Below are positions 10,452 through 18,784 of a stretch of 64,000 bases of DNA, piece by piece. Under the pieces are notes generated by a model. That model was not told where the DNA came from. It ran no database searches and worked only from the letters and a program-made list of their open reading frames with translations. This stretch comes from Saccharomycopsis malanga (lineage: Eukaryota > Ascomycota > Saccharomycetes > Ascoideales > Saccharomycopsidaceae), in the NCBI GenBank assembly GCA_004014935.1, contig CP025325.1:1364001-1428000 (forward strand), written 5' to 3'. Every line of letters starts with the position of its first letter. Position 1 is the first letter of the stretch. The position numbers were made by a program, and so were the translations under genes.

Positions 10452-10792
10452 AAATCTTATAAACCACTGACCACTGGGCCATTTGGCTCAGTAGTCAGTG
10501 CTCTCGGAGAAGAGAAAAACAAGACCTAATAGGAACACGGGTTCGATTCCCAAGACAACACTTTTACTCGCTGCTTTTTACGATGCTGAACGTGGTTTCA
10601 CAGGCAAGTGCAACTGTCTGAAACACTACCTGGACCAATACTGCTTACTTTCAGCTAAACTGGGTAAGAAGATTATGATTAACAGGACACTTTTGGGTTT
10701 TAGCAAGTCCCCTTAGACATAGCGCATATATACGAAACTGATATGTACTGGGCTTGAAATATACGATATTATTATTATTAAAATTCTTATAA
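10452..10792 (+). mobile_element. tRNA-derived SINE-like element with intact A and B boxes
   Basis: The body is about 10463-10780 on the plus strand. Imperfect flanking repeats (AAATCTTATAA at 10452-10462, AAATTCTTATAA at 10781-10792) look like a decayed target-site duplication. The head holds a Pol III A box, TGGCTCAGTAG, at 10484-10494, and a perfect B box, GGTTCGATTCC, at 10540-10550. The 46-base spacing fits an internal Pol III promoter. Downstream, GTTTTAGCAAGTCCCCTTAGACATAGCGCATATATACGA matches the other copies in several short blocks. The element ends in the shared 3' part TGTACTGGGCTTGAAATATA followed by a TTATTATTATTA tail. It is ~60 bp longer than the copies at 721 and 60229, owing to a different middle, so it may be a subfamily. 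Confidence 0.82.
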
Positions 10793-11694
10793 TCAGAAAA
10801 TAAAAATCATATTCAAATTTTCCACTCAAAACTCATTTTATATATATTCAAATCAGTTGTATCCAACGTGGTAACCATTTGAATATGGGATCTTCGCAAG
10901 CAGTGGTTTTGTAAGTCGATTCTGGCATTATCAACTGTTTGAGCTCCTCATTAATTTTGGTACAGGCGAGAGCGGCAGTAAGTGAATTTCCAGTTTTCAC
11001 TTTTACAAACATTGAAAAACAATGTAATTTCAAAAAAGCCAAAAGTAAAAATGATTCTAAAAGTGGCAATGTAATAAAGAACCACGTTCCACTATTAACT
11101 CAACATGAGAAGAACAATAAGCTAATCATCTGTCATTATTTAATGATCCTATATAAAGCCCTTGACAAAAACAAAAGGAGTGACGAACAAAAAATATATA
11201 TTTGCTTAGTCGAAACTCAACCGTAAGGTCAGAAGCATGTAAAAGTTTATCACCGATCTTACAAATTTTTTCAATGACCGATATAAAAGATGAATTCAAA
11301 TAAATTGTAAAAACATTACATCTTCCCAACACCTGAAAATTTTCCACAATACAAATAGCCAATACTTACTTCTTACTATAATATTCAATTGAATAGTCGT
11401 AATTATTGTAAAAGCTGGTGGGAATTATTGAATGCAAGAGGCCAAGGCTGAGACTGCAAGTAGCAATGTCAAAAGAAAATTAAACACGATAGAAAAAGAG
11501 AATAAGAAAATTAAAGAGATAATCGTGGGTATTTTATAAATAAAAATTGAAAAGAATAAATAAGATAAAATATAAAAAAATCAGCCTGAGGCAAATAAAT
11601 AACCAGCTAAGAAACATTCTAAAAAACTATTAAACATTCTAATAAAAAATAAAGTTTTTGTCAATTTTTTGTTTTACAAATCAGGTATTTTTTC
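10793..11694. other. Intergenic, downstream of SUR7-family gene
   Basis: 0.9 kb of AT-rich sequence with no convincing open frame or RNA gene. The A-rich 11500-11690 part probably includes the 3' untranslated region of the SUR7-family gene. Confidence 0.45.
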
Positions 11695-12609
11695 TCAAAT
11701 TTCAGATTCTTCATCTGGCTTTCTGTTTCTTTTTACTTTGAGAAAGTTGATGCCGCGACTTCTGGTGGTTGGTTCACGGCTTACTTCATGTTGAGCACCA
11801 TGGGAGCCTTCTTGACTAGCCACAGCAGCATATGGGTCATCATATTGGACTGGAGCAGATTGTTGAGCGGCATTAGGAGGAGGAGAAATGATGCCGGAAG
11901 AAGTGGACTTCTTTGGTTCGGTGGTGTAAAGACTATCGTCATGTTGACCACCATATCTTTCCTTGGCTCTAAGATACGATTCTCTGACACAGGCACCAAA
12001 GGTGGTAAGCAAGACAATCAAATTACAGACGGCAGCAGCCCATACCAAACCCATCATAGCAGCGCCAATTTTGCCATGATTGAAGTACTTTTTGGCCAAT
12101 GCAACAGTGGCGGTGTAGAGGGCAGCGGTAGCAAAGGTGAAAAGACTGGCAATGAACGAAAGAGCAGCAGTGGCTTTTTGGCCATGGAAGGAACAGATGG
12201 AAAAGACAGCAAAGATAAGGGCAATGGCAGTGAAAATCAAAGCAACTAACAAACAAGCCCAGGCAACTCTTGACAAGTAGTAAAACGTGTCCTGGTTGTC
12301 AATAAAGTATTGTGGAATACCAGATTCAGTTCCAAAGTTGTCCACAGGGGAAATTGGGGTTGCTGGGCCCAAACTGCTACAGTTCTTGGTGTTATGTCCC
12401 ACTCCTTCGCACACACCCCAATACGTCCATCTGGTGGTTCGTGGGGCACCTGGAATATCATGAGTGTCTGCAGAAATCCAGTAGAATCTGCTCAAAGGAA
12501 ACGAAGGGTTCTTGCTGGAACCAGACAAAAGAATAAGAAAGAGCAACAATGTTGCACCAGCCAAGAAAAAAAGGTCAACTATCGCTGACTTGAAATGGAA
12601 TCTAGCCAT
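11695..12609 (-). CDS. SUR7: SUR7-family eisosome membrane protein
   Basis: Four-span plasma-membrane protein of the Sur7/Fmp45/Ynl194c family, found in eisosomes (MCC domains) and affecting membrane and wall organisation. It has 304 residues, about the family length. Transmembrane segments lie near residues 12-31, 112-135, 145-170 and 180-205. The first extracellular loop carries the family motif RFYWISADTHDIPGAP followed by RWTYWGVC, with the claudin-like W..C pattern and a second Cys (KNCSSL). The cytosolic tail is hydrophilic with many Ser/Pro and ends in basic and acidic clusters. The ATG at 12607-12609 precedes the first span directly. I cannot tell whether it is the direct ortholog of SUR7 or of a paralog such as FMP45 or PUN1. 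A short (AAAGA)n tract sits ~95 bp upstream. Confidence 0.88.
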   Translation of the reverse strand: MARFHFKSAIVDLFFLAGATLLLFLILLSGSSKNPSFPLSRFYWISADTHDIPGAPRTTRWTYWGVCEGVGHNTKNCSSLGPATPISPVDNFGTESGIPQYFIDNQDTFYYLSRVAWACLLVALIFTAIALIFAVFSICSFHGQKATAALSFIASLFTFATAALYTATVALAKKYFNHGKIGAAMMGLVWAAAVCNLIVLLTTFGACVRESYLRAKERYGGQHDDSLYTTEPKKSTSSGIISPPPNAAQQSAPVQYDDPYAAVASQEGSHGAQHEVSREPTTRSRGINFLKVKRNRKPDEESEI

Positions 12610-13139
12610 GGTTCAATTGTGTAAAATGGTATCAATAAGTAGTATCGTATAGTTGGTCTCTAAATGGTAATTGATATCTTGATATATTGCAAGTCAAGAA
12701 GTCAAAGAAAAGAAAAGAAAAGAAAAACAGGAAAGATTATACTTTTTTATTAATGTTTTGTTGTACTTATTTTTTGTTTTTTTGCTTTCAGTAGAGGAAA
12801 ACTTTGTTATTTTTCAATGTTATATTTCCTTTGTATATAGCAAGCTAATGACTTTTTTTTACAGTAACAAAGCAAGCAAAAACTGTCCTGAGAAATTTCG
12901 CTGATGTAAACATAAGAAAACAGTTAAACCAAAACAAAAGAAGCAAGAACAACAACTGCCAAAAACAAGGAAAGTTGCAAGAAACATCCTGGATTCTGCA
13001 GTAAAATGCATACACGTGCATCCGACTGCATGTGAATGCATGGAGCTGCGTCTTTTTGAAGCATGTTTATGTCATGGCCGTTGGTTCCGAGCTTTCTCGA
13101 GGGTATAATCACGTGATACATTTTTTTTAAGTATGTGAC
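12610..13139. other. Intergenic, SUR7-family promoter
   Basis: Contains (AAAGA)n at 12704-12726, several TGCAT repeats around 13005-13045 and a CACGTG E-box at about 13111-13116. No gene is seen. Confidence 0.45.
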
Positions 13140-13159
13140 GGAGCCCCGGTTTTCTGGTT

Positions 13160-13320
13160 GTCATATGACTGGACAGGCTACATCCAGCAATAGAGGAAGC
13201 CTGAAACGGTAAGAATACTGCAATGCAGCTATCCTGCCAACTTGCCGCAGGTTGCGCAATTCAGCAAGTTTGCACTGAAACAGTGCCAGGGCTACGAAAG
13301 CCAACTTGTCGAACAACTTG
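13160..13320. other. GC-richer block of perfect hairpins, possible structured RNA
   Basis: Within 160 bp there are several stems: CTGGA/TCCAG near 13169-13186; the palindrome CTGCAATGCAG near 13218-13228; AACTTGC (13239-13245) with GCAAGTT (13264-13270), enclosing CGCA/TGCG (13246-13249, 13253-13256); and GCACTG-AAA-CAGTGC (13272-13286). The block stands out against AT-rich surroundings and has no supported protein frame. A non-coding RNA is possible but the class and strand are unknown. Clustered inverted repeats in a regulatory region are the alternative. Confidence 0.3.
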
Positions 13321-13343
13321 ATATTGCAATATATAACCATCAA

Positions 13344-14082
13344 TGGCTTACTATATGATATTGTAATAATATCTAATATTTTTGTGATTGATTCCTACCT
13401 GTTGACAAGCTCTTGATGGGTGTCAAGCTAATGTATATTCTTGTATGCAAATTCACATTCAAAAATTGTAGAATATTTTACAGTTTTGAAGTTCAATGAA
13501 AGCTTCAAATCTGTGCTTTTGAAATCTCCACATTTTACTACAAATGGCTCTTGCCATGGACCTGGAAATATTTGTGACCAAATATAGGGAAAAAGAAAGA
13601 GCACGAGATAACAAAATCATTCGACTAGAAACAACAAATTTAATGATCTTGAACTTCTAACATCATCACATTTTTAGTGTTTAACTGTTCTATATATAAG
13701 ATTATATAGATTATGTAAGTAAAGAATAAGAAAGCCGTTAAGTAAGGATAAATCGACCTATTTATAACTTTAAGTTGCTTTTGATTGTGTACAGCATGCC
13801 ACCAGAGGCCTGAAAGTTTGCTAATCAAAAATATCAGACGTGAAATACTTTGCAATAAAGCAAATAAAAAGAGACGAAACGAGTTAAAAAGATTTAGTTA
13901 AAGATAAAGCAAAAAATAAAAGAACAGAATTAATAATTACTACATGATGGGTAAAATTAGTCTTCAATAAACACTACTTTTACTGACACGATTAAACACG
14001 ACACCTTGAGCTATAAAATTAACAAGACTGAAACACAACAAACCAGCAATTATACTTCATAACAAGATCTCATAATAAAATC
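13344..14082. other. Intergenic, downstream of the YKL107W-like gene
   Basis: AT-rich with no supported gene. The A-rich stretch 13850-14040 is probably 3' untranslated sequence. Confidence 0.4.
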
Positions 14083-14994
14083 TCATAATGAAGCTTGGAA
14101 CCCCTTGCGGGCAAGCAAATCTTCCGAAGCTCTAATGTAAGACATCGGGTATCCTGCGCTATCTTCAAAGCCTTTAGAACGCAACAACTCCTTGCCAGTG
14201 TTACTATAACTGCTGCCTTGGCGGCCTTCTAATTCTGGAGCAATTAATAAAGGCCCAATGTTTTGAGCATACTGTTCTGGAGTGTAGGAAAACCATCCTA
14301 TGACATATTCCACGGCAGAAGACAACCAAGAGCCTTTTCCAAGATAATTGTCTCTAATGTTGGTCTTGACAATTCCAGGATTCAAACCGTAGATATGGAC
14401 CCTGTCGGAGTATTTGGAGTTGACGTCGTACACAAGTGCCTCGTTTCCTGCTACAGTATTCATATGTGCCTTCATGGCACTATAGCTTTTTTCCAGATTG
14501 AGATCATCAATGTTCCCCTTTTGGTCATAGCCGGGATATGCCATAATAAATACCCGAGGACATGTCAACTTGGTGTTAGAATCTATGTTGGCAAACTTTG
14601 ATTTTAAGCGAGGAATCATCTCTTGAAGCATCGCAAGCCTATTCAAAAAGCTCACTGCCATATCACGTTCTAGACCTTCTTTGGTTTCTTCTCGTTTTCC
14701 CCCTGCAAAGATTCCAGCAGTAAAGAGAATGAGATCAAAGCGAGAAACATCCAATTCCTCAACCAAACGGCATGAATCATTTATAGAGCTGAGATCTGCT
14801 TGAACGAAACTTATATTTTTCCATTCTTGGTCTCTAAAAGTACGGCCAACAACCACAACATTAGCTCCTTTTTGAGCATACCATCGGCTGAGAGCACGTC
14901 CTAATCCACCAGTTCCCCCAATTGCAAGCACATTGAGTGATTTGAGACTAGAATGATCAATTGGGACCCAAGAAAAGCTGTTATTTGTCTTCAT
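14083..14994 (-). CDS. Short-chain dehydrogenase/reductase, YKL107W-like
   Basis: A 303-residue Rossmann-fold NAD(P)-dependent oxidoreductase whose substrate is unknown. The cofactor motif is IGGTGGLGRALS near residues 24-35, followed by VVVVGRTF. The catalytic YxxxK is present as YSAMK, within the larger motif SAMKAHMNTVAGNEAL. The pattern LNPGIVKTNIR-N-LG matches the protein I remember for S. cerevisiae YKL107W along nearly its whole length, including FTAGIFA and EGLERDMAVS. The start is the ATG at 14994 (MKTNNSFSWVP). The frame continues 32 codons upstream but has no ATG there. In the S. cerevisiae protein the Rossmann motif sits at a similar distance from the N-terminus, which supports this start. 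Confidence 0.88.
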   Translation of the reverse strand: MKTNNSFSWVPIDHSSLKSLNVLAIGGTGGLGRALSRWYAQKGANVVVVGRTFRDQEWKNISFVQADLSSINDSCRLVEELDVSRFDLILFTAGIFAGGKREETKEGLERDMAVSFLNRLAMLQEMIPRLKSKFANIDSNTKLTCPRVFIMAYPGYDQKGNIDDLNLEKSYSAMKAHMNTVAGNEALVYDVNSKYSDRVHIYGLNPGIVKTNIRDNYLGKGSWLSSAVEYVIGWFSYTPEQYAQNIGPLLIAPELEGRQGSSYSNTGKELLRSKGFEDSAGYPMSYIRASEDLLARKGFQASL

Positions 14995-15600
14995 ATTAAA
15001 ATTTTCAGTTTCTACTAAGATTGTATTTAAGGTCTGATAATTGCTCAATAATATTTGGGGATTTTTTGGTAATATGATATTCAATATCAACTATTATTTG
15101 GTCAACAATCTTTGCCAAAAGATTTGCAAATTCTTCTCACCAAGTTTCTTTAATTATTGATCGTAGTATTGATATAAACAATGTCAAAGTTCTTTTACCC
15201 CCTATAAGGAGTCATGTTGAAGCAACCATATGCGATGAGATTGTCAAAACATACATCAATCAGCATAATATATTACGTAATCAATTACTAAGACCCTCAA
15301 TAGTACTATAGTACTATATATATTGGCGTAAGAATGGTTCCTACTGGAGAGACAAATATATAAAATGTATTGTGAAGCGATAGAATCCAGTAAAACCTAA
15401 ATGTAAAAAGACAAAAGCCAGAAGTGAACGAGAAATGAAGGATTGTCTTGAAAAGACATTAGCAAGCGTGAAAAGCCAAACATATCAGCATTCCTGAGCT
15501 GATAGGATATATAAATCAATTGGAAGGCAAAAAAAGCGGTGAAAGAAACAGCCAAAGACAGAAAAAAAGTTAACAACCGAACATCATCAAAACAAAACAA
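14995..15600. other. Intergenic between the SDR gene and the small membrane protein gene
   Basis: AT-rich promoter and 3' flank DNA with a small palindrome (AGTACTATAGTACT) near 15302-15315. No gene is supported. Confidence 0.4.
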
Positions 15601-15954
15601 TTAAAAATCAGCATCATCGACGTAATCTGTAGTAATAGGCTCTTCTATAAAGCTATCATCCATGTGTTGGGCCGAACTACTTGACAAGACCTCATTGAGA
15701 ACAACCAGAGTAGCACTGGTGTTATTTGCAAGAGTGCTGTTGCACAATTCACGAAAATCCTCTGCTTTGAACAATACAAGAGCATTAAGCAATATCATGA
15801 ATATTAAGAAAATGGAGACGTTTCTCACGTTGAAAATGGTACTACCACATTTTTTTTTCTGACGAAACGAAACCTCAGAATCCTGGTACTGTGACTCAAT
15901 GTCGGGAGAGTCTTGATATGATGGCTTTTCGGACTTTCTTATGGGCGTACTCAT
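15601..15954 (-). CDS. Small predicted single-pass membrane protein, unknown
   Basis: 117 residues from a true ATG at 15952-15954. I do not recognise it. The N-terminal ~45 residues are polar (Ser, Gln, Asp, Lys) and end in the basic patch RQKKKCG. One hydrophobic segment follows (about residues 45-64, VSIFLIFMILLNALVLF). The remaining ~50 residues include two N-S/T sites (NSTLANNTS) and an acidic C-terminus. The positive-inside rule suggests a type II protein with a glycosylated lumenal or external C-terminus. The organised layout of basic cytosolic end, span and sequons argues for a real gene. The short length and lack of a known family keep confidence moderate. Confidence 0.5.
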   Translation of the reverse strand: MSTPIRKSEKPSYQDSPDIESQYQDSEVSFRQKKKCGSTIFNVRNVSIFLIFMILLNALVLFKAEDFRELCNSTLANNTSATLVVLNEVLSSSSAQHMDDSFIEEPITTDYVDDADF

Positions 15955-17085
15955 GGTCTGTAGATGTGGGGATTGAAGGTATATGTTTTCGTTGTCTTGA
16001 ATAAAAAATATTTAAGCCTGCAGCCCAAACATTGCCCAACATTGGGAAATAGTGAGGATATATATTAAAGATGATGATGGTATGTTGTACTGTATAGTCT
16101 GACTGATGACTTCCCTAATAGGAAAACGCACCAACGTGTAGCATGCTTTCCGGACTAGGAGGGTCTACACTGCTAAATGGAAGTTGTAAGTTCAAAAGCG
16201 ATTTGCTATCCATAGTTTGAGGGTGTTTCATGGTTTTATTTTTTTTTGTGCTCTTCGAACTAATAGTCTGGTAATAGTTTAACGCTAGTCTACAGGCGAT
16301 GTGTATGGTGTCTAATTAATTGCCAAAAGATGTATACAAGGTAAAAGTGGTAAGCCCAGTATGGTAGTGCGCGAATTCTGGTAGGCTCTAGTATACTATA
16401 GTATTAAGTATGCTTGTTGGCCAGAGTTTGCAAACTAGTTTAGCATTTGCAAATATCACATTTGGTAAAATTTGCTAGCATCAGTTGTTAGTTTTTGCAC
16501 AATTAGACTCTAGTAACTTACTTGTTCGTACCATAATCATTATTCCCAAACATTATCTCTCCCTATTGTCTCCTTGCCTCACACGTTCACTACATGTGTT
16601 CAAAAACGTGCACTCGGAACCATGTGGCTGCCTATACCAGTATTTTCGCCAAGACAAACCTAGTGAAAATTTGAGCCTACATACTGTTAGCGCCTCCGAT
16701 AACCTTTGGCACTAAAGATACATGACTACACCCCCTTTGGAATCCGTAATTTCTGCCATCGGCCTGGCCATTGTTCACCCTGTTTGACAGTTATAGTATA
16801 TACATTGTTATGCTACACCATTTGTTTCAATCAAAAACATCTCAAGCCTTTGTATGAAACAAACCTTGCTATTTACCATTTATCCCCTCTACTTATTCTC
16901 TCCCTACTAACACCTTACCACATGCTCTCTCGCACGTGTAATACACGGAAATGAATTCCATTCATGTCCGGGTAATACCGGTTTTGAGCACCGTAAAGAT
17001 AAATATAACAAGGTGGTAATACAAACAGGATCGGTAAGAGAGTGTAGTAGTAATATATTATATGACATGAATAAGGCGTAGCATT
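15955..17085. other. Intergenic, divergent promoter region upstream of MED21
   Basis: 1.1 kb without a supported protein gene. It holds a Reb1-like CCGGGTAA at 16968-16975 and a CACGTG at about 16933. A C/D-snoRNA-like box arrangement near 16070-16110 was considered and rejected. Confidence 0.45.
16968..16975. promoter_or_regulatory. Reb1-like site (CCGGGTAA) upstream of MED21
   Basis: Exact match to the yeast general regulatory factor Reb1 consensus (TTACCCGG), 111 bp upstream of the MED21 ATG, the usual position for a nucleosome-depleted promoter. Binding is inferred. Confidence 0.5.
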
Positions 17086-17561
17086 ATGGCGGACAGACTT
17101 ACACAGCTACAGATATGCCTTGACCAGGTAAGTAGCACCTTTCTGTTTCGTATTTATTCAACCTGGAGACTAACAAACTGCAGCTTCTTGAGCAGTTCTG
17201 TGCAACTGTAAACTATGTCAATACCAATCATGACTATATTCCGTCACCGGGTGAGGAAAAGATGGCAGATAAGCAGGCAACTATAGCTGAGCCCCAGGAA
17301 TTCCAGGACACTATAAATGAGCTTTCAACAGACATAATTCTCAAGACTCGTCAGATATTTACCATAATCGAGTCTCTTCCCGGTGTAGGCGTCACCACCA
17401 CTGACCAGCTCAAAACCATTGAAAGTCTCCAATCACAGCTTATTGCTGTTGAAAAGGAGCGCAAGCATGCAATCAAAGAGAAGAATGATTTGTTAGACTG
17501 GTGCAATGACTTAATAAATGCCGTTAGCGGCGAAATAACCGACACCGCTAGATTTAACTGA
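17086..17561 (+). CDS. MED21: Mediator subunit 21 (spliced, two exons)
   Basis: Srb7/Med21, an essential subunit of the Mediator middle module, forms a long coiled coil with Med7 and is required for RNA polymerase II transcription. Exon 1 is 17086-17127 (14 codons, MADRLTQLQICLDQ) and exon 2 is 17184-17561. Joined they give 139 residues, close to the 140 of S. cerevisiae. After splicing the protein reads LDQ-LLEQFCATVNYVNTNH, then INELSTDIILKTRQI and IESLPGVGV, all hallmarks of the family. The intron is 56 nt with GTAAGT donor, GACTAAC branch site at 17168-17174 and CAG acceptor. Without exon 1 the open frame lacks the conserved N-terminus, so the two-exon model is needed. The C-terminus is a Lys/Glu-rich helix with heptad-like spacing. 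Confidence 0.95.
17128..17183 (+). other. Intron of MED21, 56 nt
   Basis: Donor GTAAGT, branch GACTAAC (17168-17174) with 10 nt to the acceptor CAG. Phase 0. Its position is fixed by the conserved protein sequence on both sides. Confidence 0.92.
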
Positions 17562-17939
17562 ATTGTTTATTTCAAAAATGGTTTCTCATTTATCCGCCAA
17601 TTCCATAATCATCCCGTTCTGTGTGCTTGTCGATCACATTGACACTTTAGTGTGCCATTTTTCTGTATTGTACTTTCATTCCTTTTCTGTACTGTATTTT
17701 TACTTGTTTTATATACATTTTGTTGCCCCTTTGCCTACCGTGTACTTCTGTTTAAAGATGATTGTCCGTTGCATCCGGCTATTTCGATCTGCTGGGAAAT
17801 ACACACAACTATTGATGCCCCATTTCAAGTGCCCGAGTCAGCCTTTGACATCTTTTTGCAAGTCCAATTTCGTATACATGTAATTAGTAAATGTTGTAAT
17901 TAACAACTGTTGCCAACACTAATAATGCATGAAGTATCT

Positions 17940-18035
17940 GGTCCCAAAAACGGTAAGTTTCGGTAATTAGACTTCCACATTGGGACCGAACAAAGCACCG
18001 TTTGAGACGTTTGGTCCCAATCTAGCGTGCGGTAA
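17940..18035. promoter_or_regulatory. Cluster of GGTCCCAA and CGGTAA motifs
   Basis: GGTCCCAA occurs at 17940-17947 and 18013-18020, with its reverse complement at 17980-17987. CGGTAA occurs at 17951, 17961 and 18030. The repeated, mixed-orientation pattern suggests binding sites for one or two factors, but I know no factor with this exact site. Confidence 0.35.
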
Positions 18036-18666
18036 TCAAAAGGCTAAAAAACATGGCGAGACACCATCTATGACAACATCCGAGCCAACGTCCTGTTTCA
18101 TTGTTAGACCCTGACGGATTGTCCTGGGCTCCAGCAGTTGTAAATTGTTAATCTCAGTGATGCAAGTTTTACAAATGTTTACAAGTAAACTAGGCATTTC
18201 ATTGTTAAAGATTTGGAAACGCTCGTGTTAAAAGCTGTTTGTAGCTGTTGAAAGGGAATAATATATGTGATATAAGGTTTGTAGTAGCTTCATTAATAGT
18301 GGTTTGCCACGTTTTAAAAGCACGTACCTACTAAGCGACCAAGAAAATTTTGCGCAAGAAATGCTCTAAACTATCCGAAAAAAAAGAGTTTTTTTTCATG
18401 ATACGATAATAATACGAAAAAGAACTGGTACAGTAGTTGATAAATAGTTAGTGTTAAATATACAAAAACTACTGCTTACTCATGTTACATTTCAATACGT
18501 GAGGCTCGTAAAACAGCAAGATCAATACAATCTATAATTCCTATCTAAAAAAAATTATTTACACATTGTTTTTCTGATTTATAGAGCTTTGACGGTTGGT
18601 TTTTTGGCTAAAAAAATGCTAACTGATTATATATATAACAATAGTACACTCTGTAAATTTCATTAG

Positions 18667-18674
18667 TTACCCGG
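18667..18674. promoter_or_regulatory. Reb1-like site (TTACCCGG) upstream of PRP16
   Basis: Consensus Reb1 site 111 bp before the PRP16 ATG. Binding is inferred from the motif and its promoter position. Confidence 0.5.
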
Positions 18675-18784
18675 GTAGAATATATACCAATTGGGTGGTA
18701 CATAATATCACTAGTATAAAGGTTCTGTAGACTCGATGAGGTGATTAGACTAAACTCACAATCACATTACTAGATCAGTCTAAA

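Larger units (their letters stand above)
17562..18784. other. Intergenic between MED21 and PRP16
   Basis: 1.2 kb. It contains three GGTCCCAA/TTGGGACC sites (17940-17947, 17980-17987, 18013-18020) interleaved with three CGGTAA sites, and a Reb1-like TTACCCGG at 18667-18674 near PRP16. Frames at 17563-17903 are T-rich and not credible genes. Confidence 0.45.

Noticed and set aside
10720-10780. Repeat ends at 10720, 31697 and 60250 considered as solo-LTR ends
   Set aside because: Copies lack TG...CA termini and a shared 5' end at the truncated copy, they carry tRNA-like heads, and target duplications are 10-15 bp rather than the 5 bp of yeast LTR elements.
15397-15600. Hydrophobic 67-codon frame directly after the small membrane protein gene
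   Set aside because: It has no ATG start and is T-rich on the coding strand, which alone makes Phe/Leu-rich hydrophobic sequence.
16068-16125. C/D-snoRNA-like boxes (GATGATGA, CTGA, TGATGA)
   Set aside because: No final D box and no closing terminal stem, so the pattern is incomplete.
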